Source of the DNA: Ascaphus truei | Lineage: Eukaryota; Chordata; Amphibia; Anura; Ascaphidae | Assembly: GCA_036426205.1 (NCBI GenBank) | Contig: CM071573.1 | Coordinates: 47,378,242 to 47,442,241 of the forward strand | Length of the DNA: 64,000 bases | Direction of reading: 5' to 3' | In this document: in pieces, positions 11,222 through 22,204 of the stretch | Layout of the letters: each line of letters begins with the position of its first letter | How positions within the stretch are numbered: the first letter of the stretch is position 1 | Notes under the pieces: generated by a model | Databases searched by the model: none | What the model saw: only the letters and a program-made list of their open reading frames with translations | What the model was told of the DNA's origin: nothing | Made by a program: the position numbers and the translations under genes

Positions 11222-11560
11222 TGCTGAGAGGAAAAGAGAGCACATATATTACAGTGAGGAAGTGAAACTGCTCATTGAGTACATTCTGGGGTATAAAGGA
11301 AATGCCTCCATAAGAACATCAGGTGTGGAGAATACGGCAATACTGAGGCTGGTTATAGAAAAGTCAATGTTATAGCTGCAGCCCAGCTCACTGGGAAAGA
11401 GACCAAAAAGAGATGACATGACTACAGGCAGAGGTTACATGAAAAGCTTGAGCTTTCTTCATACATGTTGCAGGGACAGAAGGATGCTCTTGTACTGATA
11501 TGGAATTCACACGCTTGTAGTAAACGGTCATGGACACCTTCAACACGGGCCAAATACAAG
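11222..11560 (+). pseudogene. Myb/SANT-like DNA-binding domain remnant (Harbinger-type)
   Basis: Two adjacent plus-strand frames give AERKREHIYYSEEVKLLIEY, then after a one-base frameshift VNVIAAAQLTGKETKKR-stop-HDYRQRLHEKLEL. The pattern basic-(Y/F)SEEE-hydrophobic, VN, TGKE-KKRW-DYR resembles the Myb/SANT-like domain of the accessory protein of PIF/Harbinger transposons (Myb_DNA-bind_5-like). The conserved tryptophan has become TGA. No Harbinger transposase or terminal repeats are visible nearby. A host gene of the same domain family is possible, but the frameshift and stop make a dead copy likelier. Confidence 0.45.
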
Positions 11561-12179
11561 GAGTAGGATCCATTGACACTGATTCTGCTGATGAAGGCAG
11601 AATCTTTTACACACATATTCTCTCTCTTCCTTGTCCTTGAAAGATACATGCACATTAATTTTAGGTGGAGAAAATTGTTATCATAGCAACTTTAGATTGC
11701 TTTTTCTCATTCATGGAAGAATTAACATCTTCCCTAACTAATTGATAAATATATATGTTTTTATAATAGTAACATTTATAAGACCTTTTCAAGATATTTA
11801 TGGTACATTCTACCTGCAATTCATTGCTACATTGCTAAGTTCTCAGCTAGTACAGGGTTCGGCAACCTGTGGCTCTTTCAGCCACTGCAAGCAGATCATT
11901 TTGGGAGGCAAGCACTTCTTTCTGCCTCCAACACCCTCCCCTGCTTGTTCATGCTCTGCGGCACTCCACCAGAAGATGGGTAAGTCAGACGCATCACAAC
12001 ACGGGAGCAGATGTGCAGCACGAGGCGGGATCTGGTCACCTTCTGCCACGAACATGACTGGTTACCTAAGCTCTGTCAGAGCCAAAAGGGTCTGTAAGAG
12101 TTGCGGGGGGGGGGGAGGGGTGGGAGAAATTGAGTGTGGGTGGATAATTGAGTTAGGGGTGTAAGGGGGCCTTAACACC
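11561..12179. other. Unassigned stretch with one hAT-like end
   Basis: CAGGGTTCGGCAACC at 11853 resembles a hAT terminal repeat, but I find no inverted partner before the LTR at 12180. A G-run lies at 12105-12120. ORF 11742-12164 lacks recognisable domains. Confidence 0.35.
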
Positions 12180-12736
12180 TGTCTAAAATGGCTTTAATAG
12201 AAAGCCTGTGTTGGTCTGAGGAATCCAGCAGAGAGCTGGTTAATTGCAACTTCACACAATATACTAGTCTCGTCCTGGCTCATTAGGCATGTAGAAAAGC
12301 TTCCTGCTTGAACTACAGGGGATCTCTGGAGCACGGAGGGTCTGTGTTACCAGTAAGAGACTTACAGAAACATTGTCTTGAGCACAGAAGGACTGTCCTG
12401 GCACCAAAATACTAAAAAAACAGACCCTCTACATACAGGGTCCAGCGAAACCTGGAATCCGCCAGACGGTGGCCCCCCAATGGACACAACCCAGAGACTG
12501 ACAGAAATAACCACCTGCTTAGAGGTACCTCTTTGGACTTTGGGGTCATAGGTTGGCAAGAGGCTTATCCTCTCAGCCTTGCAGCTAAGGACTGGGAAGT
12601 GAGTTAGCCCTTACAAAGGGATAGGATGTTTATTGATTTGTGTGCTTCCTTAAACTGTATTGTTTAAATCGAAGGGCTGAATAAAAGCCATGGTTTATTT
12701 TCCCCAAATACGTCTCCTCTGCACATGTCTCTTACA
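12180..12736 (+). mobile_element. LTR of a retrovirus-like or Gypsy element
   Basis: The 557-bp segment begins TGTC and ends TTACA, has an AATAAA signal near 12681 and is followed two bases later by a tRNA-like primer site. No second LTR or gag-pol is recognisable to the right before the PLE at 13.7 kb, so only the 5' end of an element remains. Which LTR class it belongs to cannot be decided from what is here. Confidence 0.5.
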
Positions 12737-12738
12737 TA

Positions 12739-12757
12739 TGGTGTTTGAAGTGGGATG
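12739..12757 (+). other. Primer-binding site relic, tRNA-Leu-like
   Basis: TGGTGTTTGAAGTGGGATG matches the expected complement of a tRNA-Leu 3' end (TGGTGT....AGTGGGAT) except in the four central bases. Its position two bases after the LTR end CA supports the LTR call. Confidence 0.45.
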
Positions 12758-13730
12758 AAAGGTGGCCCTTGAATTTCAAAAGGGCCCCGGAGACTATCTG
12801 GGAATTGTTGTTTACCTACAGCTCCTGCAACAGTTTGAATAACAAAACCAAGAACAAAAGAATCACTTGTAGAAGTGACCAGAATTAAAGGGCTACACAT
12901 CCAGGCAGGAAAGCTACACTGCTCTGAAGAATACCACACCACCACAGTTGGACTGGGGCTATTGTGACAGATGGTAACCCACACAAGGTACTGACTCTGT
13001 GACCAAAGTCTACCCCACTAATTGTGTGGAAAAAAACCCTGTAGACTTTTTTAAATGGCTGCTAAGAAAAATAAATAGTCTACAGTGACACCTGGGAGAG
13101 ATAACAACTCTGCAAGGGAAGTCTGCTCACCTGTGGGAATACCAGCTGGGGTTCTAGCATATACAGAGAATACCTCTGCAATAGCGCCACCGAGGTCAGG
13201 GGGGAGAATATACCTGATACCGCCAACATGGAGGGCAAAATGTGATGTTCCAGTAATGAACCTGGCAACATGGAAGAGTGTTCCTTCCAGTCCTATGAAG
13301 ATACTGATGAGAAGGAAGATATCGGTTATTGGGGCCCAAAACACGACGCACCCACAAAACACCCCTAAGGTGGTGGAGCGGCCTGAACTCTGTACACCCC
13401 AAAAAGACAGGTCTCCATTACCATGAGTGAATGTGATGCTGTTTTGCGCTCTGGTATAATGCTGACACACAGTCTTATCAATGTGTGTAGTATGCCGTGT
13501 GTGGGAGAGACAATGTTGGTAGAATGCCGTCTAGCATAAGGACGGGGACCAAGAGGTCTGATTGGACATTGCCTAACCTCTTTTGCTGGTCACCCGGTCC
13601 TATAGTTTTGCTTCAGGCAGGTATACCTTGATGTCTGTGCCGGTCCTGGCAATCGCGTGTAAACAGCGCAGCAATATTGAAAGTTCCCATACACTCCCTC
13701 ATAGCGCGCTTCCTGGATCTCAGAAATTAT
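12758..13730. other. Probable leader of the LTR element, then unassigned sequence
   Basis: No protein domain is recognisable. ORFs 13051-13470 (minus) and 13085-13426 (plus) overlap each other on opposite strands and resemble nothing I know. The right part may already belong to a PLE. Confidence 0.3.
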
Positions 13731-13870
13731 TGCAGAAAAGAGAAAAAAGGCATCCAGAGCAGTAGCAGGTAAATAGGCAATGATTGGTATACGCACTTAA
13801 AGTCAGAATGATGGCTTTATTGGTACACACAGATAGAAAAGGCAAAGACCATGTCCTCCCTCTACCCATT

Positions 13871-13898
13871 TAATGCCGCAAGGACGCTTCGTCTAGGA
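13871..13898 (-). ncRNA. Very degenerate hammerhead-like motif
   Basis: The minus strand reads CTAGACGAAGCGTCCTTGCGGC then ATTAAA, matching CTGANGAAGC...GC but with an inserted A and the GAAAC box lost. It is downstream of the PLE-B ORF on the same strand, as in the other PLEs. Confidence 0.25.
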
Positions 13899-14011
13899 GT
13901 AAGGAGTCATGGACTGAACAAATATTTACAAGACAAAAAGCCTGCGAAATCCCAGGAGCATGTAATTAGCTAAAATCAAAACACGCAGGCAACAACCAAT
14001 CCTCATCCAGT

Positions 14012-14665
14012 GTGAGATAAACCCTCGGATATAACATGATTTTAAGTATTATGAATAAAATCAACTGTGGGTAATTACAGTAGTTTCCAAAGTATCTATT
14101 CTTAGGAGAAAAAAAGATCTACAAAAGTCAAAGGCATAGTCTCAAACTTAAATTCGTAAGATCCTATTAATATATAATATAATAGAGTCGACCAGTGAAA
14201 AAAATTACCATTATAGAGACATAACTGCCCCAGATCTTCTTTAAAGATACTATATGCCCAGTTGAAGTATCCATCAAGCTTATAGTATATAAACAAATCA
14301 TATCCTATTCATCTGACATAGGAACAATGTATCTTATTGTGAGGTTACACAATATGGAAAACAACCATAGTATGAAAAAACCATTCAGATAAAGATATTA
14401 TCCATATTTATTGTATTGTTATCGTAGTCCTCACTCCTGTTTCTAAATGGCCATACTCCTATGTCAGAAGGATATTACAATCTCGAGTTAACATTTGTTG
14501 CAAGAAAACTGTATTAAAAAATCGCAATGCATATAATAGAACAAATAAACCTCAAGAAAGGGCATCTAATGATGGAGGAGGGGGGAAAGGAAGGAACAGG
14601 GTGGAAGAGGCAGGGCAAGGAAAAGAATGCTGTTAAACAAAAGGATTAATCAATACATGAAAAAA
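14012..14665 (+). repeat. PLE-B left inverted arm
   Basis: Outer part pairs with 16783-16925 (ATAACATGATTTTAAG, AATAAAATCAACTGTGGGTAA, CAAAGTATCTATTCTTA). Inner part pairs with 16203-16290 (TACATTTA-type AT sequence and GGAAGAGGCAGGGCAAG). Confidence 0.8.
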
Positions 14666-14739
14666 TATATATATATCTCAAGAACACAACATTTTCCCCA
14701 AACGCATTGATCGATACAGAAGAAAAACTTGAATGTAAC

Positions 14740-16200
14740 CATAGTAGCTAGAGAAAACACTTCAAGTCCATTCTGTATTTAGGCCATTTGGATATAATGT
14801 ATTAAGAGTAAAAATCCAATGAGCCTCTCATTGATACAGTGTTTTAACCGTGTTGCCCCCACGCATTGGTGGAGGAAGTTCCAGATCTATACACCGCAAT
14901 GAGCTCAGAGAGCCTTTGTGACATGAAGTGAAGTATTTAGCCACAAGGATCAGCATATCTTTTTTGGCTATCAATCTCAGGTGTTCTAAGATACACTACG
15001 TACTTTCAGTCCTCTGGTGTTCTAGGATATGCACTTTCAGTGCTCTGGTTGTGAAACCAACGTATTGTTTATGACAACCGCACAGATTAGGAGATATACC
15101 ACAAAATTGATCTGACAAGATATGAAAGCATTGATTTTAAAGATCTGTGTGTTATCCTTACTTTGAAAGGTCTTGGTTTTAATGACATGCAGACACATCT
15201 TACAACGTAGCTAAATGAACACTTCAGGGTAGGAAATAATGTCATAGGATTCTGAAATCGAACTGGACGTAACATGCTGGGTAAGAGCATATTGCCCAAT
15301 GTGAGGGTTTTCCTAAACACAATCTGTGAGTCAGTGCTCACCATGTTGCGAATAAGAGGATCCAGAGATAATGTCCTCCAGTGACTTCTAATAGTTGACG
15401 TAATGGCAACCGCCTGTTCACTATAGTTGGTGATGAAATATGGTGGATCTAAATCTGAGTTGGACATACAGTATTGGAATTCCCTTGTGATTTAAACCCC
15501 AGTCTGATCTAATTCATGGAAATAAGGTCATTCCTATTTGTGTTCAAAGCTATATTGTAAGCCTCTGTGAGATCCCGTCAGTTACATCCTATGGCAAGAA
15601 ACCGATCTTTCAGATCATGGGATTTACTCTCAAAATCTTCCAATGAGGAACAGTTCTTGTGCAAGCGAAGGAACTGTCCTTGAGGGATGCCTCAGAATAG
15701 AGGGTGGCCATGGCAACTGTTTACGTGTAACAGACAATGACGTGAATTTTCTTTCCTGTAGATGTCTGACTGCACCGTTTTAAAGGTGTCAACATACAGG
15801 TGTAGGTTTAGAAATTGTATATGTTGTTGATGGTAACAATGAGTAAATTGAAGAGTTAACTCATTGTCTTCCAGATATGTAAAGAATTCCAATAACCCAT
15901 CATGGAACCATTCCAGATGATCAATAGATCGTCAATATAGCACTGTAGAATGCTATGTTGTTGTGATATGGATTCCTATCTCCAAACATGTGGGACATCT
16001 CCCACTGACCCATGAAGAGGCTGGCATACGATGGGGCAAAACAAGTACCCATGGCTGTCCCACGTGTTTGGAGATAGTACTTATGTTCAAAAAGAAAATA
16101 ATTGTGTGAGAGTGCAAAGTGATTACTATCTTATAAAAAGGTTATGTGTGCAGGTGACAGTAGAGAAATGGTGTCTAAAAAATGTCTAGTGGCTGTGAGT
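14740..16200 (-). pseudogene. PLE-B reverse transcriptase and GIY-YIG endonuclease, 5'-truncated
   Basis: The minus-strand translation starts inside the RT: YYLQTRGTAMGTCFAPSYAS (about 16010-16080) is the conserved RT block of PLEs. It continues with FTYLEDNELTLQFTH (about 15830-15890), YRKENSRHCLLHVNSCHGHP (about 15695-15760) and ITSTIRSHWRTL (about 15360-15400). A GIY-YIG endonuclease follows: GCHKQYVGFTTRALKVHILEH (about 15015-15085, last residues in a shifted frame) and the terminal block W-F-LNTLYPNGLNTEW (about 14770-14830). The N-terminal third is missing. Stops and frameshifts show it is dead. The GIY-YIG domain nicks the target to prime reverse transcription in this family. Confidence 0.85.
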
Positions 16201-16202
16201 CC

Positions 16203-16925
16203 ATGTGAGTGTATGTATTAATTAATCCTTTTGTTTTACAGCATTCTTTTCTTGCCCTGCCTCTTCCATCCTCCCCTTCCTTTCCATCCCAATCATCTCA
16301 CCTGACCCTCCTTCCCACTCACCTCCCACCCACTCATCCCTTCCCCTTCCCCCTTCCCCCCTACCCATCCCTCTTCTTCTCCCCTCCCCCCGCCTTCATT
16401 CTCTGATTTCTGCTTTATTCCTCGAGTATGGTAAATATTCTCAAGCTGGCTCTATTATAATTTACAACTCATCCATTTCTGATTAATGAGACTTGAGAAA
16501 GTCTGCTTGTGTATGTAGAGGGGGGCTGCAGAGTGTATGTATATAAAGAGGGGGCTGAGTATATGTACAATTTCCTTTTAATAAACACGTGCAGTAAAAG
16601 AATGTAGACGATCAGGCTGATAAAAATCAATATGACTAAAAAAAAGTGTCTACAAAAGTGTTCATCTTTTTTACGGAAAAAAAAAAAAAAGCCTACATTT
16701 AGCCTATAATAGTAATAATCCCCTCAGAACAGGGCATTACTGGCAAATAATGCCCTGTTCTTCAGGGATTATTACTTAATTAATATGATCTTATGAATTT
16801 AAGTTTGAGGCTATGCCTTTGATTATTGTAGATCTTTTCTCATAAGAATAGATACTTTGGAAACGAATTACCCACAGTTAATTTTATTCATCATGCTTAA
16901 AATCATGTTATATCTGAGACGTTAA
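16203..16925 (-). repeat. PLE-B right inverted arm, interrupted
   Basis: Inverted partner of 14012-14665. About 16300-16480 is a C/T-rich tract, and 16480-16785 is an inserted dispersed repeat. It stops abruptly at 16925, where PLE-C coding sequence begins. Confidence 0.75.
16480..16785. repeat. Dispersed repeat with central palindrome (copy 1)
   Basis: Shares with 45100-45520 the order: GGGGGCTGCAGAGTGTATGT, TACAATTTC..TAATAAAC, GTGCAGTAAAAG, GATAAAAATC, TTTAGCCTATAATA, then the palindrome. The palindrome is CAGAACAGGGCATTA-CTGGCAAA-TAATGCCCTGTTCTTC (16721-16762), with TAATAATCCC and GGGATTATTA outside it. The copy at 45.4 kb has a longer centre, so this one appears internally deleted. Family unknown. 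Confidence 0.7.
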
Positions 16926-16929
16926 CACC

Positions 16930-17865
16930 CAAGGAAGTAGATGCGAACAACTATCTGCTGAATACGAGTTGCCACCACCCTAGGTGGTTAAGTAATATAC
17001 AATACGGACAGTTAAGGCGTATTCGGAGGAACTGCATGTATAATGAGGTATTCAGGAACCATGTGGGAGTACTTAAAAAAAAGGTTTGTGGAAAGAAACT
17101 ATAATATAGAGACCATAGAAAAAGCTGTAGTAAAGACTAATGAACTAAATAGGGTTGACCTCCTGGTACCAAAAGTACTTACTGGGAACAAAGAATACAT
17201 TGTACCTTTTATCACTCAGTACAATCGAGAGGCCAATAAAATTAGAAAAATTGTGAAAAAACATTGGCATGTGGTACAGAAAGACCCAGTTTTGATAGGA
17301 CACCTCCCAAGTAGTCCTAGAGTCATTTTCAAGAAGGCCGCCAGCCTTAAAGGTAAATTTCCCCCCAGCGTTTTCAGGAAGGAAGAAGTATCACAGCCAC
17401 AACAGTGGCTACCTAAACCTATCGGGTTTTTTTAATTGCTTTTCTTGCAAGGATTGTAAACAAGCAACTAAAGAAATAATTAACTTTGTCTCCAACATTA
17501 CAAAAGGGAGCTTTAAAATTGAACACTTCATCAATTGCAGGACGCAGTTTATTGTGTATCTTTTGGAATGGCCATGTGGACACCAGTATGTGGGACGAAC
17601 CTCAGACAACAGAGGGTCCGCATACTGGAGCACATGTGCAACATTAGAAAACAGCTACTTACACACAGTGTGTCCAAACATTTTAGCCTAGTACATGGAG
17701 GAAACCCAATGGGGTTGGTGTATAGGGGCATTGACGTGGTTGTCGAAAGTTGGAGAGGAGGGGACAAACTTCAAGAGGGAAACGTAATGGATCTATAAAT
17801 TGAAAACACTGGTCCCCAATGGTCTAAACATTGACATCGACATTGGGGCATTCGTCTAATGTTGA
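16930..17865 (+). pseudogene. PLE-C: Penelope-like reverse transcriptase end and GIY-YIG endonuclease
   Basis: Plus-strand frames begin with CHHPRW and YGQLRRIRRNC (about 16970-17040), the post-RT block of PLEs, then an ORF of 130 aa (17043-17435) with PFITQYNREANKIRKIVKKH (the (P)F-T-Y-..-I...I..HW block) and P..I.F.KA.SL. A frameshift near 17420 leads to the GIY-YIG domain, YLLEWPCGHQYVGRT (about 17556-17600), and on through EHM...H...H and RGIDVVVESWRGGDKLQE (about 17725-17780). The C-terminus is LKTLVPNGLNIDIDIGAF-like with shifts (to about 17860). The RT proper is missing: PLE-B's right arm abuts it at 16925, so PLE-B probably inserted into or next to it. Confidence 0.85.
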
Positions 17866-18269
17866 GGATTCTGTTAGACATCCAGTGCATTTCACATACT
17901 GATTTTTAAGCTGTTTTTTTCTCTACCCTTACTGAGACCAGATATAGTGTGTTTGAGTTAATGACTCTTATGTTTTACTACTGTCCAATTCTGGTTTTAT
18001 TACTATTTTATTAACACTTTATTCTGTTAATACTTGTAGATTGTGTAGAAGACTTGGGGTGTTGGAGCCCTTATGGCACCCCATGAATTTTGATGTAATG
18101 GCCTTGTTTATAACTTTAATACAGGGAGCTTCTAAGGTTTAACATATAGGCAGTGTATCCAGTATAGAAATGTATCACCGAAACTTGTCATGAATATTAA
18201 ATATTACGTATGAGACAGTTGTCTGACTGTTACAACATAATTATATATATGAGACAGTTGTCTGACCGC
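17866..18269 (+). other. Probable 3' untranslated region of PLE-C
   Basis: AT-rich, no ORF, immediately downstream of the endonuclease. A 38-bp near-duplication containing TGAGACAGTTGTCTGAC occurs at 18211 and 18252. Confidence 0.4.
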
Positions 18270-18545
18270 TACAACTTAAATATACATTTTGTATTCTGCT
18301 ACTCACCTTACACTGTTTGTAATGGAGTAAGTTAACTGTTACATAAGCCTATAATATACATCTTCTCTAACTGTGCATGCAATGTATTGTATATAATGTA
18401 TACCCTGTTCATTTATGTAACTGTATTTGTAACCATGTACTATTTGTCATATTAACTATGTCCAGAACATACTTGAAAACGAGAGGTAACTCTCAATGTA
18501 TTACTTCCTGGAAAAACATTTTTATAAATAAATAAATAATAAATA
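18270..18545 (+). mobile_element. LINE 3' end (L2/CR1-like tail family)
   Basis: Closely matches the 3' part of 59300-59515: ACTGTTACATA, GTATACCCTGTTC, TATGTAACTGTATTTGTAAC, GAGAGGTAACTCTCAATGTA and TTACTTCCTGG, ending in a TAAATAAATAA tail. In the 59-kb and 38-kb copies the same sequence follows the C-terminus of a LINE ORF2. Only untranslated sequence is left here. Confidence 0.75.
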
Positions 18546-18772
18546 AGTGGTTAGAGATGTTAGTCTGTAAAGATTTTTAAAGATGTTAAGGGAACTATTC
18601 CATTCATTTTAAGACTTATGGTACTGTATTGCTTTTTACTATGTCATGCTCTTGGGTCTGATAGAATGCATCTTTGGAAGAGGTTTTTAGTATTTAGTCC
18701 ATTATGGATGTCCTACTGTTGAGGAATACTCAGCAGGTTGTATTATATAATGAATGTGTAGAGTTCTGAGGA

Positions 18773-19271
18773 CATAGGGCCTCATGCAGAGAGCAGCGCT
18801 ATTTAAAATCTCGCCATTTTTTGGGGAAATTCGCGCAGAAAACTGCCGAAAATGGCGAGTTACGGAAAACGCGCCATTTTTTTTTTCTTTTTCAAAATCT
18901 CGCTGCGCGCCTGGCGAGAACCTACATCTCGCCAGTTTTAAAAATATCCTAATGCAGAGAGCCACGAACGGCATCTAGCGGCTGTTCGCGCCAAGAAAAT
19001 GGCGCGATTTGCTACTATTTGCCTCGCCAAGAAAAGTTGGCAATTACATGGAGCTCGCCGCCTATAGGAAAGGGGAAAAAATATGCGCGATTTTTTTTTA
19101 CCACATTTCTGCAGCGCGCATCTCTCCAATTCTAACTCGCCACACGCATTAATGCCAAACATTGCAGAATTCGCACATTTCTGCATATGGAGAATAAAAC
19201 TCTCCAAAAAAGCTACTTTTTATTAAACTCTCCAATTTTTAAATTCGCTGCTCTCTGCATGAGGCCCATAG
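18773..19271. mobile_element. 489-bp MITE with 21-bp terminal repeats and 5-bp TSD
   Basis: The element 18778-19266 starts GGCCTCATGCAGAGAGCAGCG and ends with the perfect reverse complement. CATAG is duplicated on both sides (18773-18777 and 19267-19271). Its interior is unusually CpG-rich and contains many inverted copies of CTCGCCATTTT and AAAATGGCG(C/A)G. No transposase is encoded. A 5-bp TSD fits some hAT groups, but the superfamily is unresolved. The plus- and minus-strand ORFs inside are by-products. Confidence 0.85.
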
Positions 19272-19639
19272 TTACTTATTCTATTTTTCAATTCAATTTG
19301 TATATTTTTCTATATGGCGCTAAGTTAAGGCGCAAAAAATTATAATATGCATTTCATCTGTAAATTGAATGTCTGGTAGACATATTACAGGTTTAGCTAA
19401 TTCTACTCATGTAATTTCTCATTTTTAATCTGGTACTGTCTATGGTGTAGATGCACCAATATTTTTTTTATTTTATTTTTATTTGGATGGAAACAATAGC
19501 TTCTTATAAGACACGCCAATAGTCCTATTTGAATATAATGAGTATTGCTGTATCTTTAGGGTGGGGTTCGGCACATTTCTGGCTCCATATAATGTTATGT
19601 GATTGTAACAACTATTGTGCTTAACCTTATGCTATTCAG

Positions 19640-20090
19640 TAATCCGTGACAGAGTCTAATCTATGCTTTTTATGGATATCTTCTTGTGCACATGGATGAC
19701 GTCACCACTGTCAGCCAAAGGCTTTGGATTACTAGCACATATGATTGAACTAACAACAATGAAGGAGTAATGGTATTGCACCATGTGGACATGAGTACTA
19801 ATTATGGATGGTCTATTTAAACTATGAAGGGACATCCCAGCAACATTTCTGAGCCTGACAAAGCATAAATAACGGCAAAATGCGTTGCTCTGTTTTTGTC
19901 CAAAGGAGGCAACCATAGTTGTCCGGCTAGCTTGCATTCCAGCTCTGCATATCCTGCGGGAGCAGGGACCTCTGACACTGAAGTGTTCACGGACTCTGCT
20001 GTTGCCAACACGGACTTTCTTACATGTGAGTGTGTACTTTTATTGTGTCAATAAATGGATTATACTTTAACCTAATATGTTCTCCATGCA
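19640..20090 (+). repeat. PLE-type pseudo-LTR, probably of PLE-C
   Basis: Contains TGACGTCACC, a hammerhead-like relic (19855-19888), a GC-richer stretch and CAATAAATGGATTATACTTT (20049). The order matches the pseudo-LTRs of the other PLEs. It lies downstream of PLE-C on the same strand, separated from it by the LINE tail and the MITE. Confidence 0.45.
19855..19888 (+). ncRNA. Degenerate hammerhead-like motif
   Basis: CTGACAAAGC, then a nine-base loop, then GGCAAAATGCGTTG, against the consensus CTGANGAAGC-loop-GCGAAACGCGTTG. One change in each catalytic box makes activity unlikely. Confidence 0.35.
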
Positions 20091-22200
20091 TCTAACCTTA
20101 TTACGGGGGAGGACCATGTGGTGGTGGGGGGGGGGGTGACGGGGGAGGGGTGTGAGGAGGGGGTGTCTACAGCCCTCATCTGTCTGGTGCTTACACACGG
20201 CCATGTAAGTAGTGATACACTATTTATTTCAATATCCCAGTCTGGTCCCACAATACCATTGATAGTGCATTGGCTGTAGTATATAACCCTTGTGCACTAC
20301 TCTGAGTTTATGGTGGTCTGGTTATATGATTAACCATGCCATCATTGAGCATTATTACTTATATATGCATTGGAATTTGAAATTATGTCACTGACCCTGT
20401 GCTCCCCTACGTTTTTCTGTTCTTTCAACCCACAATGGAAGGGTCATACACGTCCGTAGATCCCACAGAGAAAAAAGGGGGTGCTGAGATTCTCTGCAGC
20501 CTAGAGCAAATGGAGGATTCATCTCAGGAATGACAGAATCCCCAGAGGGATCAAGGCAGAAGTCAGGTACCCAAAAAAGTGTCTGTCCGGTGCTCACAGT
20601 GAAAAACTCTCAACAAACTATACCAGGGACGCAGAGCCGTAAAACGTAAGTGATGATCCCTTGATCAGCCCTGAAGATGCACTGCAAACTTCCAGGCAGG
20701 ACTGTGATCTCCTTTGTGAAGATTGGAAAAGGAGAAAGAAGTTTACACCGACCTACAGAGTTGTTTGACTGTGGGACTGTGATGAACACACAGTGTTGAT
20801 TACATAGTGAGTTCGAAGGCCTTATGACCGACCTGAAGACGGTGAATGCTATTATTACCATCATGATCAAGAAACAGACCCGCTCAGACTAAGTTATTGC
20901 TGACTTGAAGCAGGAGGAGCTAGAAAGAAGTCGCTCTATCTCAATGTAGAACTTGTACTATCTCAGAAGAATTCTTTTATTCTTGGTGCAGAGCTCAGAG
21001 GCTCTTGAAAGGATTTAGACAGCATCAGTACAGAGCTTGAATTCTCTCGGATAGAGGTGTGCAGTGTCCGTGCCGAACTGGAAGTCTTCCAGAAATAGTT
21101 TCAGAGTCTTGCTAATGATTGGCCGATATTCCAGAAAGAAGTCCAGGTGGAGACTAGTTAATTGAGTGGCTGCAATTAACTATCTCTCTGCTGGATTCTC
21201 AGAGCTCTGAGACTGCTTCATTTAAACAGGAATAAGTCCCTGATAAGTAATAGTTCAGTGTAACCGAAAGCACTGATGGCGCAATGTGAACAATAAAGTG
21301 TTAATATCAAATGCAATATAGTGTTAATAACAAATACAATTAATTCATGTGAAACAATGTTCAAATTGCTGCCTAAAAAGTCCTGCTGGCTGTCTTGCAA
21401 CCAGTTGGAGCCCTGCAACAAAACGGACCTTTCAGGCGCTTGGACTATAGAGAAACACAAAAGTTCCTTTGTAGGATATCGATCTTTTCAGTACGGATTA
21501 TTCCGGATTGTCAGAAGTCAAATGAAGAGCTATCACCTCAAGAGATAGGAGACATAAAAACAATACACACCACCATAGTGCATTATCCTTAAGAGAGAGA
21601 CATACAGTATGACTGATATATATATATATATATCAGGGATATCGGAAGAGGTATAAAATGTAATACTCCATATGGAAAAAAGATTGTTGGTCACAATCTA
21701 CATATAAAAATGTACACTTGTACATAGGCATAGATGTGCAGGAGAGTGCAACTACATAACAAACAAATATTCTTGACAAATATTCTTGACTCATCCGCCG
21801 AAATGTAAAAATTGAAATCCTACTCACGACAAGTGACTAGGACATAAGCCTTGGTGTGGAATTATCACTGGCACTTGAATCACAACTCGTTAGCTTGTAC
21901 TGGGTCCTGGTCTCACAGGTTGGCCTTCTAATCCTGACAAGGGCTTGTGGCACAGCACAGACACCGTAGCAGGAAGAAAATCTGTAGTGACGTTAGCAGG
22001 AGACGCCGAGAGATGAAGAGTCGGAGGAGTCAGGATCGCGAGGCCAACCTGTGAGAGCGGGAGAGAAGGTAGAAGGATATCTGCACCAATGATCTGCTGC
22101 GCTCAACATACAGGCTGCCTACAGAGGAACGAAACATTGTCAGCAGTGGCACCAGAAAAAAAACAGCCTGCCTTCTCCAGTCAGTAGGAAGAATGCAACG
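20091..22200. other. Unassigned repeat-like sequence
   Basis: No gene is recognised. A G-run lies at 20118-20150. 20610-21200 has degraded plus-strand frames rich in E, L and S (for example IADLKQEELERSRS near 20900) that could be an old coiled-coil relic, with many stops. 21250-22150 may be further PLE pseudo-LTR: it has CAATAAAGTG at 21290 and GAACGAAACATTGTC at 22128, but I found no inverted partner. A (TA)n run lies at 21616-21634. Confidence 0.35.
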
Positions 22201-22204
22201 CTAT

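Larger units (their letters stand above)
13735..16925 (-). mobile_element. PLE-B: Penelope-like element with inverted arms
   Basis: A minus-strand PLE ORF (about 14740-16200) is flanked by sequence repeated in inverted orientation: 14012-14665 on the left against 16203-16925 on the right. The blocks nearest the ORF (14575-14665 and 16203-16290) and the outer blocks (14012-14170 and 16783-16925) both match. The right arm has lost its middle part and carries an unrelated repeat (16480-16785). The left pseudo-LTR continues outward to about 13735, past a hammerhead-like relic. Outer limits are approximate because I could not find a TSD. Confidence 0.7.

Noticed and set aside
20880..21200. Possible exon of a coiled-coil protein (EELERSRS region)
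   Set aside because: Stops occur every few tens of codons and no frame gives a recognisable family.
22110..22150. GAACGAAACATTGTC as a hammerhead 3' half
   Set aside because: There is no CUGANGA box at the right distance, only CTGCCTA; could be an old relic but not supportable.
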